DNA of 64,000 nucleotides from Xanthomonas nasturtii (GTDB lineage Bacteria > Pseudomonadota > Gammaproteobacteria > Xanthomonadales > Xanthomonadaceae). Location: positions 1 to 64,000 of the forward strand of contig NZ_LYMI01000019.1 in assembly GCF_001660815.1 (NCBI RefSeq), read 5' to 3'. Within the stretch, counting starts at the first letter, position 1; each line of letters starts with the position of its first letter. Both the position numbers and the translations under genes were made by a program. Below, in pieces: positions 1-8,700 of this stretch. Below the pieces are notes generated by a model. The model was not told the origin of the DNA and did not search any database. It was given only the letters and a program-made list of their open reading frames with translations.

Positions 1-87
1 CACTTGCAGGTTGGTCATGCCGACATTGCCGCGCTGCCTCGGCAGACACTGTTCGATGAGAGAAAATTGTGCGGGTGTGATTTCCAT
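1..87 (-). CDS. IS5-family transposase, N-terminal fragment
   Basis: An ATG at 87-85 opens a 29-codon reading frame that runs off the window edge. It begins MEITPAQFSLIEQCLPRQRG, which I recognise as the start of the IS5-family OrfA proteins common in Xanthomonas; these are normally joined to OrfB by a programmed frameshift. Only the DNA-binding N-terminus is present, so nothing can be said about the DDE catalytic residues or whether the element is active. Confidence 0.65.
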   Translation of the reverse strand, partial: MEITPAQFSLIEQCLPRQRGNVGMTNLQV

Positions 88-131
88 GCGCAATAGTTTA
101 ACCGCTCAGATCATTAGTGTTAACAGGCTCT
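1..131 (-). mobile_element. IS5-family insertion sequence, one end only
   Basis: Read on the minus strand, the segment runs from a terminal sequence GAGCCTGTTAACAC into a short leader and then a transposase start. The outer edge sits at a TA inside CTAG (129-132), which fits the TA/CTAG target preference known for the IS427 group of IS5. The element ends 33 bp before the first complete CRISPR repeat. The rest, including the other terminal repeat, lies outside the window, so the IS group is a recollection of family features and is not proven. Confidence 0.7.
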
Positions 132-163
132 AGCAAGTCCTCGATGCGCTCCAATGCTTCGTT

Positions 164-3100
164 TTTCTGAGCTGCCTATGCGGCAGTGAACCCGACGAAG
201 AGCAGCTGGCCTTGCTCCTGTCGTTTCTGAGCTGCCTATGCGGCAGTGAACTCGGCGCGGGGGGGGGGTGTGGGCGCGGTTCATTTTCTGAGCTGCCTAT
301 GCGGCAGTGAACTGTCCAGCTATGCCGCGCGGCTCCCGTGGGTTTTTCTGAGCTGCCTATGCGGCAGTGAACTTCATCGATCGCAACAATGGTCCGCTGC
401 TCCATTTCTGAGCTGCCTATGCGGCAGTGAACAACGCGGTCAACGCAGTCATGACGCCGGTGATTTTCTGAGCTGCCTATGCGGCAGTGAACAAGCCGCA
501 TCAATTTCGGCTCGGCGAAGATGGCTTTCTGAGCTGCCTATGCGGCAGTGAACCCGCACCAGTCTGATTGCAGAATGCAGCGTCTTTTCTGAGCTGCCTA
601 TGCGGCAGTGAACGAGTCCTGCAATTGGGATAAGGTCGAAGGAGGTTTCTGAGCTGCCTATGCGGCAGTGAACGCCGGATGACGTGACCCCAATGATTTG
701 GCCGTTTTCTGAGCTGCCTATGCGGCAGTGAACGATCGAATAAGTATAGCGCGGGTTATCCGTCTTTTCTGAGCTGCCTATGCGGCAGTGAACGCTGCAC
801 GAGCCACCCGCCCCCAGCCGGCAGATTTCTGAGCTGCCTATGCGGCAGTGAACACGGCCTGGCTGGTCACCTGCACTGCGGCATTTTTCTGAGCTGCCTA
901 TGCGGCAGTGAACCCCAGAAGAAGAAGCGCACGCCGGCGGCCAGGTTTCTGAGCTGCCTATGCGGCAGTGAACAACGTCACGCTCGCGGTGCGCTCGGCG
1001 CAGTTTTTCTGAGCTGCCTATGCGGCAGTGAACAGCAGCCGCCGGGGGCGAATTGGAAGGCAGTTTTTCTGAGCTGCCTATGCGGCAGTGAACTGGTGAA
1101 GATCCATGCGGCTACCTCTTTCATATTTCTGAGCTGCCTATGCGGCAGTGAACCTGATGCTGGGGACCGGGATGGGGATCATTGTTTTCTGAGCTGCCTA
1201 TGCGGCAGTGAACTTCAGCGTCGCCAGGGTTTCGTGGTCCTCGGTTTTCTGAGCTGCCTATGCGGCAGTGAACTTCGAAATGACGTTATAACGGCACGTG
1301 ATCCTTTTCTGAGCTGCCTATGCGGCAGTGAACTTTACGTCCAGTTTCGACGGTTTATCCATCCCTTTCTGAGCTGCCTATGCGGCAGTGAACGGGGCAC
1401 GTCGGCGCCCGCCTGTACTCATCCGTTTCTGAGCTGCCTATGCGGCAGTGAACTCCACGCTTTGCCCCGTAGTCTCTTTCGCGTTTTTCTGAGCTGCCTA
1501 TGCGGCAGTGAACTCTCAAGCGGTTTGTAACCGACATTGGGCGGTTTTCTGAGCTGCCTATGCGGCAGTGAACATGAACTGCTCCTGGAAGTCGTCGATC
1601 TGCAATTTCTGAGCTGCCTATGCGGCAGTGAACATTTCCGCGCACTACAGCTGGACCGCAACGCCATTTCTGAGCTGCCTATGCGGCAGTGAACGCCCTG
1701 TACGATCCAGGTGCGGCCCACGTCGTTTTCTGAGCTGCCTATGCGGCAGTGAACTTGCCATTACAGGGCCCAATACTTCAGAAGTTTTTCTGAGCTGCCT
1801 ATGCGGCAGTGAACGCGGTGGCCACCGCCGCGCCGGCCGGCTTCTTTTTCTGAGCTGCCTATGCGGCAGTGAACATGGTGATTGCGGCATTGTCAGCAGG
1901 CGCATTTTTCTGAGCTGCCTATGCGGCAGTGAACCGTTGGCTTGGCCGCGTCACCGACGAGGGTAGTTTCTGAGCTGCCTATGCGGCAGTGAACCCATCC
2001 CCTTGACCACGTTCAGCGCGCTTGATTTTCTGAGCTGCCTATGCGGCAGTGAACTACTCGAAATCGTATGTCAGCCACATCGCCGATTTCTGAGCTGCCT
2101 ATGCGGCAGTGAACAGGAGCTGATGGGCGCGTTCGGCGCCGAGCACTTTCTGAGCTGCCTATGCGGCAGTGAACACTTGCCGGCCAATCACTGCCGGCTC
2201 GCTCATTTTCTGAGCTGCCTATGCGGCAGTGAACCGCCACTCGCGCTCGTACCCTTCGATCTGCTTTTTCTGAGCTGCCTATGCGGCAGTGAACGCTGCG
2301 GATTCGGTGGCGCCGCCGCCGAGGTATTTCTGAGCTGCCTATGCGGCAGTGAACCCTCATCGCGCTGATTCTGCGCAAAAGCAACTTTTCTGAGCTGCCT
2401 ATGCGGCAGTGAACCGGGGCAAGGCGTTGCCGGAGGCCTTGCAGGCTTTCTGAGCTGCCTATGCGGCAGTGAACGCGCTGGTCAAGAAAGCTGCGCAGAC
2501 GCTGCCTTTCTGAGCTGCCTATGCGGCAGTGAACGTTTTCCGGTATTGAGGCTGCCCACCTCGCATTTTCTGAGCTGCCTATGCGGCAGTGAACTCTGGC
2601 TTTAATCGCATGACCAACGGCCTCAATTTCTGAGCTGCCTATGCGGCAGTGAACCTGGTGGTGGCGAGCGCGTGCAGTACGTTGTCTTTCTGAGCTGCCT
2701 ATGCGGCAGTGAACCGTCTCGCGGGTCTTGCCGGGCAGTGGCATCATTTCTGAGCTGCCTATGCGGCAGTGAACGCCAGTTCGGCGCACTCGGCGAGGTG
2801 CTTGATTTTCTGAGCTGCCTATGCGGCAGTGAACCAGCGGTTGGCTGCGTTGCTGGCGTTGCAGTGTTTCTGAGCTGCCTATGCGGCAGTGAACACCGAT
2901 CCTGAAGGCAAGGCCGAGCTATCCAATTTCTGAGCTGCCTATGCGGCAGTGAACACGCGCGAGGCCGACGGCCAACTCAATTATTTTTTCTGAGCTGCCT
3001 ATGCGGCAGTGAACAGTTCGCGATGTACGTTGTCGAATGTGGCCAATTTCTGAGCTGCCTATGCGGCAGTGAACTGCGCATCAGTTGTTCCTCAGGTCAG

Positions 3101-4514
3101 CAGGCATTTCTGAGCTGCCTATGCGGCAGTGAACACGCACGGCGCTGTACTTGCCGTGGTTGATCATTTCTGAGCTGCCTATGCGGCAGTGAACGGTAAC
3201 AGTTCCTTTAATCGGAACGCCGAGGCTTTCTGAGCTGCCTATGCGGCAGTGAACGACCAGTTCAATTACGAGCAGGACGCATATCTTTTCTGAGCTGCCT
3301 ATGCGGCAGTGAACAGAGCTGCATCCCGACATGCATAACATTTGCATTTCTGAGCTGCCTATGCGGCAGTGAACTGATGGGACGCTGCACGGCGCAATCG
3401 ATCATTTTTCTGAGCTGCCTATGCGGCAGTGAACGCGGCAGCCGGTGCGGCACGATGGACCAAGCTTTTCTGAGCTGCCTATGCGGCAGTGAACCTGTCA
3501 ATTTCATCGACGCGGATACCTATAGCTTTCTGAGCTGCCTATGCGGCAGTGAACGGCGAACTGGACGAGCGGCAGCTGGCCTACGTTTTCTGAGCTGCCT
3601 ATGCGGCAGTGAACTGGGTCTATGACGGGAATGGATGGGGCGCAGCTTTCTGAGCTGCCTATGCGGCAGTGAACGTGAAAGGCGACGTCACCGTCGCACC
3701 GGTTCCTTTCTGAGCTGCCTATGCGGCAGTGAACCATGTGCGGGCCTTTTTCATGGGCGACCATATTTTCTGAGCTGCCTATGCGGCAGTGAACCAATGA
3801 CCGCCGAGATTTACGGATGGGCTGGTTTTCTGAGCTGCCTATGCGGCAGTGAACCCAAGTATCTGGACCCGGTGAACTTTGCCGGATTTCTGAGCTGCCT
3901 ATGCGGCAGTGAACGTTGAGGCCAAGCTACGTTTGAATGCCAAGGTTTTCTGAGCTGCCTATGCGGCAGTGAACATTTGGTGATGAGCGCCGACCAGCTG
4001 CTTTGTTTTCTGAGCTGCCTATGCGGCAGTGAACGTTGACCGGTACATCCGCAACCGAACGCCGATTTTCTGAGCTGCCTATGCGGCAGTGAACTGAGGT
4101 ACGTCACTATCAACGACGCTGGTAGCTTTCTGAGCTGCCTATGCGGCAGTGAACGCGCCCTGCAAGCGGCTTCGCAATCAGCGTGATTTCTGAGCTGCCT
4201 ATGCGGCAGTGAACCCCGAGGTCGTAGCGGTAGCTGTAGCCGACGTTTTCTGAGCTGCCTATGCGGCAGTGAACGGTTAGGCAGCGTGCCGATGGTTCCG
4301 TATGCCTTTCTGAGCTGCCTATGCGGCAGTGAACATGATAATCATCTGCCAGTACCGGTGCTTACCTTTCTGAGCTGCCTATGCGGCAGTGAACCGTGAG
4401 GTTGCGAGGAAACATTGAAGATCCTTTTTCTGAGCTGCCTATGCGGCAGTGAACGGGTGCCATCGATCACGTCGAAGTGAGTGTCCTTTCTGAGCTGCCT
4501 ATGCGGCAGTGAAC
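164..4514 (-). CRISPR. Type I-F CRISPR array, 73 repeats and 72 spacers
   Basis: A 28-nt repeat occurs 73 times with a 60-nt period. On the plus strand it starts TTTCTGAG and ends GCAGTGAAC. The reverse complement matches the type I-F repeat (GTTCACTGCC...CAGAAA), whose palindromic core (CTGCC...GGCAG) forms the Cas6f stem-loop. I saw no repeat variant, not even at the distal end. Spacers are 32 nt except three of 33 nt (252-284, 493-525, 1634-1666). Repeat orientation and the neighbouring cas operon indicate transcription on the minus strand, so the newest spacers should be near 4486 and the oldest near 192. The distal end is not degenerate and lies 33 bp from an IS element. Confidence 0.98.
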
Positions 4515-4559
4515 AAGGGTGTAATTTAAATAAATGATTGATAGATATAGGAATTGTGC
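4515..4559 (-). promoter_or_regulatory. CRISPR leader and array promoter
   Basis: This AT-rich stretch lies directly upstream of the leader-proximal repeat and contrasts with the GC-rich surroundings. It contains runs such as TTTAAATAAATGATTG and TATAGG that could supply a -10 element on the minus strand. In type I-F loci the leader sits between cas6f and the array, which is the position here. The leader may extend back through the terminator toward cas6f; the exact boundary is inferred. Confidence 0.7.
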
Positions 4560-4598
4560 CAAAACAAAGGCAGGCACCCTTTGAGAGAGGTGCTTGCC
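4560..4598 (-). terminator. Rho-independent terminator of the cas operon
   Basis: On the minus strand, after the cas6f stop, GGCAAGCACC pairs with GGTGCCTGCC (one G-T wobble) around a 10-nt loop and is followed by TTTGTTTT. It separates the cas transcript from the array, which implies that the array has its own promoter. Confidence 0.75.
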
Positions 4599-4643
4599 AA
4601 GTGCTTGATTCTAAAGCCGCCTTTTTCTACCCCGGAAAAAGGG

Positions 4644-5210
4644 TCAGAACCATGGCACCGTCGCTTCCTGGCTCAGACCATAGCTGTTGAAGCTGCCGTT
4701 CTTGGGCTCAGATAGCAGGGGGCCATGGCGGATAAACAGTGGGAACGATGCCTGTCCGGTGCTGCAACTGCCCAGTACCACGAAGGGAAGTGACAACTGT
4801 TCGGCTACCGCGTCCGGGATGCATTGGGCGGCTGTCACGGCATCGATCCCGTGCCGCCGCATGGCGCGGCGACGCAGGCGCGAGGGGCTGCTCTTGGCCT
4901 GCACGCGGGTGACCTGACGGTGCTGGCTGCCGGCCGGAGCGCGGACAATGGGCGATACCGTCAGGTGATCGTGTATCCCCTGTAGCCAGGCGCTCGCCAT
5001 CAACGCTTGCAAGGCGGTGTGTCGGCCATGCAGGCGCAGGTTGGTGCCCAGATGCGGCTTACGCGTGTCATGGCATGGAAAGCTGACCCCGATGTCCTGT
5101 CGCTGTTGCTGCACCAGTGCGCGGTGCAGGCGCGCATACAGGCCGCTCAGCAGCTGATGCGGCGCAAGTTCCGGGTCGGGTCGAAGCTGGAGATCCACAT
5201 AGTGGTCCAT
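4644..5210 (-). CDS. cas6f: Cas6f (Csy4) crRNA-processing endoribonuclease
   Basis: Cas6f cuts the CRISPR transcript at the base of each repeat hairpin and stays bound to the crRNA 3' end in the Csy complex. The 188-aa protein starts MDHYVDLQLRPDPE, the family N-terminus, so I chose this ATG over an in-frame Met 11 codons upstream that would overlap csy3. It keeps His29, the general base of Csy4, an arginine-rich helix (RLRRRAMRRHG) that contacts the repeat stem, a SCSTGQ segment matching the catalytic serine loop, and the terminal VPWF. It starts 4 nt after the csy3 stop and is the last gene of the operon, next to the array. Confidence 0.96.
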   Translation of the reverse strand: MDHYVDLQLRPDPELAPHQLLSGLYARLHRALVQQQRQDIGVSFPCHDTRKPHLGTNLRLHGRHTALQALMASAWLQGIHDHLTVSPIVRAPAGSQHRQVTRVQAKSSPSRLRRRAMRRHGIDAVTAAQCIPDAVAEQLSLPFVVLGSCSTGQASFPLFIRHGPLLSEPKNGSFNSYGLSQEATVPWF

Positions 5211-5214
5211 GGCC

Positions 5215-6249
5215 TCAGCCCGCATCGCCGAAGACGCCGCCACGGATCAAGGTGGCAATCACGAAGTGCTGCTGGTCGGGATCGGGCAGCTTGTCCTTGA
5301 GTACCCAATTATCGAGCAGGTTGTAGAAATCCAGCTTGGCCTTGGGCTGCCGGTAGGCCTTGCCTTGTGTGGTGACCGAGCCGTAGGGCTCCACCGCGAT
5401 CGGGCCGTTGTCTTCTGCCTCCGGGTACCAGGTGTCGATGGTGCGCAGCGCATTGCCGATCTTCTGCGAATGGATCGCAGCCACTGCGTTGTCGCCATCG
5501 CCGACAGCGTAAAGGGTCTTGCTCTTCTTGCTGCCGCCCCTGTCAAGAATGAGTTCCTGCGAGGGGAATACCTCCTGGCCCGCACCCACCCGCGCGAATG
5601 CGGTCACCTGCAACAGCAGATGCGCACTGCCCGCCAGCGCGGCGGCAATCATCGAGGACAGGGCTGCCAGATCCGCAGCCTCGGCGGCCGGGGCCTGCAA
5701 GCTGCGCAGCGAGTGGTCGTGCGCCTGGAACGTCCACTGCGCGGCAGGCATACCGCTCTTCAGATGCGCGACATTCACTTCCACCTGCTCGGCGCCGATC
5801 CGGTTGCGCCACAGAAAGCGTCCGTTGGCCAGGTTGGCGGCATAACGCTGCGCCAGCGTATCGAAACCATGCTGTTGCACATAAGCGGCGACGGTAGTGG
5901 TGAGTTTGTTGCGGTAGTCGGTGTCGTTGCAGGCCGAGGGTGTGCCGGTGCCACCGAGCACGCGCAGGGTGAACTGCACCTTCAGCGTATCGGCATCCAG
6001 CGGCAGGGCGGCCACGTCCACGGTCTGCAGGTTGGGGCTCTCGATGGCCGCATCAAGTTTTGCCGGGTCCTGGTCCTTGGTCTTGAGCCGGTTGGAAATG
6101 GTGCCGCGCACGGATTTTTCGCGCAGTTTGACGGGCTGCCAGTCGGACGTGGCACGCGCTGCCCATGCGCCGGAAAACAACAGCGCGTCGGAGGGATCGA
6201 GCTTGCGCTCGAAGGCGAGGACGGAGGCGGTCTTGAGGTCGGTTGCCAT
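5215..6249 (-). CDS. csy3: Csy3 (Cas7f), backbone subunit of the Csy complex
   Basis: Csy3 is the Cas7-type RNA-binding protein; six copies form the helical backbone along the spacer part of the crRNA. The product is 344 aa, close to the usual length of about 340. The start [20 protein letters not shown] matches family N-termini and has an AAGGA site 7 nt upstream; an in-frame Met 21 codons earlier lies inside csy2. It sits between csy2 (22 nt upstream) and cas6f, the standard I-F order. No disrupted segment was seen. Confidence 0.95.
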   Translation of the reverse strand: MATDLKTASVLAFERKLDPSDALLFSGAWAARATSDWQPVKLREKSVRGTISNRLKTKDQDPAKLDAAIESPNLQTVDVAALPLDADTLKVQFTLRVLGGTGTPSACNDTDYRNKLTTTVAAYVQQHGFDTLAQRYAANLANGRFLWRNRIGAEQVEVNVAHLKSGMPAAQWTFQAHDHSLRSLQAPAAEAADLAALSSMIAAALAGSAHLLLQVTAFARVGAGQEVFPSQELILDRGGSKKSKTLYAVGDGDNAVAAIHSQKIGNALRTIDTWYPEAEDNGPIAVEPYGSVTTQGKAYRQPKAKLDFYNLLDNWVLKDKLPDPDQQHFVIATLIRGGVFGDAG

Positions 6250-6271
6250 GCTGGAATTCCTTGTCGTGAGG

Positions 6272-7270
6272 TCAGTCGAGAGAGAAAGTGAAATCCGGTG
6301 TTTCCTCGGCAATCACTGCCGCAGCGAAGTCGTTGCGACAGCGGTACAGGCCTTGGTCGGGGTCGCTGTTGGCGTACCAAAGCAACTGCTGCGGTATGTT
6401 CAGGCGGTGCGGGCTGATCCACTGACCGAGCGTATATAAGCTCTCGACGAAGCGGAACCGGGTACTAGTGTCGCGTGCATTGGCCACGCTGCCGGCTGCC
6501 TGGAGGTCGCCCAACGCGCCGTAGCCCACCGGGATCGGAACGGTCCAGCCACACCCGCTGCGGTCATGGCTCCATCCCGGCGTGTCGTCCGCGTGATAGC
6601 GCCAGTTAATGCGCGACAGCGACAACCAGGCATCCAATCGAGTGGCGTGGGGATTGGTCGCCTGTAGGTCGACCAGGCGGGCGTCGAGTAGATCGGCGCG
6701 TTCCACCAGCGCGAAGCCGGGCAGCAGCCGCATGCGTGCCTTACGGAACTGCGTCGCGCGGTCGTTCTCGGTGCCGGTCAGCTCCAGCGTCCATGGCTGA
6801 TAGCGATGCCGCCAGGGCTGCGCTGGTGGCCGCACGCTGCCGCCGGCGATGCGCATGCTCGCAAGCAACTCGACCACGGTGGCAGTGTCGGCCTGCTGCG
6901 CCTGCGGGTCGTCCCGCCAGCGTTGGCTACGCATGCCCAGCACCAGGCTCAGTTCCAGGTGGATACGGCCTTCTTCGACGATGGCGGCGGTCCTGCCGTC
7001 CTTGCCGACCGGATTACGGGTCAGGTGAAAGGCCTTGACGAAGCTGGCTTCGGTCGCCTGTTCTTGTTGGGCGTGGCAAACCGCACCGATGGCGTGAAAC
7101 GTCAGCTCCAGCCCGGCGGCGTGGACCTTGCGTTGCAGCGCCCACATCAGACCCAGCAGTGCGGTCATCGACGGGAAGCCGTGGGTGAGCGGGCTGGAAA
7201 CGGCGTTGGCGTTGTGGACATGCAGATGCGGCAGCACCAGCAAGTGGCTGAAAGCTGGGCAGCCGCTCAT
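6272..7270 (-). CDS. csy2: Csy2 (Cas5f), crRNA 5'-end subunit
   Basis: Csy2 is the Cas5-like protein that pairs with Csy1 at the crRNA 5' handle and takes part in PAM recognition. The 332-aa product has the family opening ([20 protein letters not shown]), in which residues near the N-terminus contact the 5' tag. Its ATG overlaps the csy1 stop by 4 nt (ATGA), which indicates translational coupling. Full length, with no disruption seen. Confidence 0.95.
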   Translation of the reverse strand: MSGCPAFSHLLVLPHLHVHNANAVSSPLTHGFPSMTALLGLMWALQRKVHAAGLELTFHAIGAVCHAQQEQATEASFVKAFHLTRNPVGKDGRTAAIVEEGRIHLELSLVLGMRSQRWRDDPQAQQADTATVVELLASMRIAGGSVRPPAQPWRHRYQPWTLELTGTENDRATQFRKARMRLLPGFALVERADLLDARLVDLQATNPHATRLDAWLSLSRINWRYHADDTPGWSHDRSGCGWTVPIPVGYGALGDLQAAGSVANARDTSTRFRFVESLYTLGQWISPHRLNIPQQLLWYANSDPDQGLYRCRNDFAAAVIAEETPDFTFSLD

Positions 7271-8622
7271 GCCTGGCCTCCACCAGGTGCGCGCCGCTGC
7301 TGTGGCACCGGCCAGGCCGCCTCGACGATCGCCTGCCTGGCCCAGTGCCTGTACTCGTTATCGCCGACGGTGGTCAGCCCTACCTTGCGCAGCTGCGCAT
7401 TGACCCAATTGGCAAAGCGGTCCGCCACCTGTTCCGGCCAGTCGCCGAAGGTGTAGGCGGCGTTGAAAGCCTCGTCGTCCTGGGTCCATTGCGGGTGTTG
7501 CAGGTCCTGGCGGACGGGGAGTTCGGTGCGCTCCGGGTCTAGCCACAACTGTTCGTAGAGCGGCAGCGTGCAGTCTGCATCGCGGGTCCAGCCGGGGGCA
7601 AAGCGCGCCTGGGTTTCAGCGGCGAAAACGGCCAGTTGAGCGCCCAGTTCCTGTTCGATGCGTTGGCGCGTCTGGCGCGTCTTGTCGTTGGCTTCCGGAT
7701 CAGCGAGCAGAAAGTTCGCCAGCGCCTTCACTACTGCGCGCAGTTCCTTGCCGTAGCCGAACCGGTCCATCGCCGAGTCGATCTTCAGCAGGCTGTGTGG
7801 ATGTTCCAGTGTCCAGCTTGGCGGCAGCGATGCCAGCAGGTAGTTCACTCCACCGCGTTTGCTGTTGAGCTGGGAGATGTTCTGTGGTTTGGTGCCGCCG
7901 AGTTTGCGTGCCACCAGGTTGCGGTAATCGCGGTAGCTGCCCTCGTGCGGTTGCTTGGTGCGCTGCGCCTGGCGGGCCAGCTTGTTGGTCTCGCCAAAGC
8001 GGGCATCCCGGATGTCGGCATGGACCACATGCGCCAGCGCGCTGGAGAACATCGGTTGCAGCAGGTGGTACTGCGTGTCATCGCTTGGTTGGTCGCCGAC
8101 CAGCCAATAGACCTGCTTGGCCATGGCATGCGAGCTGAGTTGCGATTCGCTGCGGGCCAGTGCGGCGAAGGCCTGCATCCAGCCGGTGGCGATGTCGATA
8201 TCGGGGTGCAGGGCATCGCGCAGATCGCTGTCGCCGGCCTGCATCCACGCCAGCAGACCCTGGCCCTCGACTTCGATCTTGAGAAATTTGAAGACATCCA
8301 GCGCGGCGGCATTGCCCACCACGTCCTGTGCGTAATGCGCCCCCAGCAGATGGCTGCCGATCTCGGCGTGCTGCGGCAGGCTGTCGGGCGGCACATGCAG
8401 GCTGCTGCCGCGTGCGTCCGGGTGGGTGGCCTTGAGCACATGGGTAACGGCCTGGATCTGCCCGACCCGCCGCGCCGCATCGGCCAGCCAGGTCGTGTAG
8501 TCGTACTTCGATGCCACTCCGGCATCGTCTTCGTCTTCCTTCAGCTTGGCCAGTCGCCGGGCCTGGATGAACTCGGCGATGGCGGAGCGGAAGCGTTCTG
8601 GTCTCTCGGTTGGTTCTGTCAT
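7267..8622 (-). CDS. csy1: Csy1 (Cas8f), large subunit of the Csy complex
   Basis: Csy1 is the I-F large subunit; it caps the crRNA 5' end with Csy2 and helps bind the PAM and target duplex. I place the start at MTEPTERPERFRSAIAEFIQ, which has AAGGAG 8 nt upstream, giving 451 aa; an in-frame Met 19 codons earlier lacks a comparable site. The N-terminal helix with basic residues (FIQARRLAKLKEDED) is typical. A 78-nt gap separates it from cas3; elsewhere the operon is overlapped or nearly so. Confidence 0.95.
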   Translation of the reverse strand: MTEPTERPERFRSAIAEFIQARRLAKLKEDEDDAGVASKYDYTTWLADAARRVGQIQAVTHVLKATHPDARGSSLHVPPDSLPQHAEIGSHLLGAHYAQDVVGNAAALDVFKFLKIEVEGQGLLAWMQAGDSDLRDALHPDIDIATGWMQAFAALARSESQLSSHAMAKQVYWLVGDQPSDDTQYHLLQPMFSSALAHVVHADIRDARFGETNKLARQAQRTKQPHEGSYRDYRNLVARKLGGTKPQNISQLNSKRGGVNYLLASLPPSWTLEHPHSLLKIDSAMDRFGYGKELRAVVKALANFLLADPEANDKTRQTRQRIEQELGAQLAVFAAETQARFAPGWTRDADCTLPLYEQLWLDPERTELPVRQDLQHPQWTQDDEAFNAAYTFGDWPEQVADRFANWVNAQLRKVGLTTVGDNEYRHWARQAIVEAAWPVPQQRRAPGGGQA

Positions 8623-8700
8623 CCATGCTCTCCTTGTCGATACATCAAGCGTCGTCTTGATAACCTCGTGCAGAATCACCGGCTGAGACGCAGTAGCCGA

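Noticed and set aside
164-4514. Many open frames with repeating FLSCLCGSE or VHCRIGSSE units that look like a repeat protein family
   Set aside because: They are translations of the CRISPR repeat with random spacer codons between; period and flanks are explained by the array.
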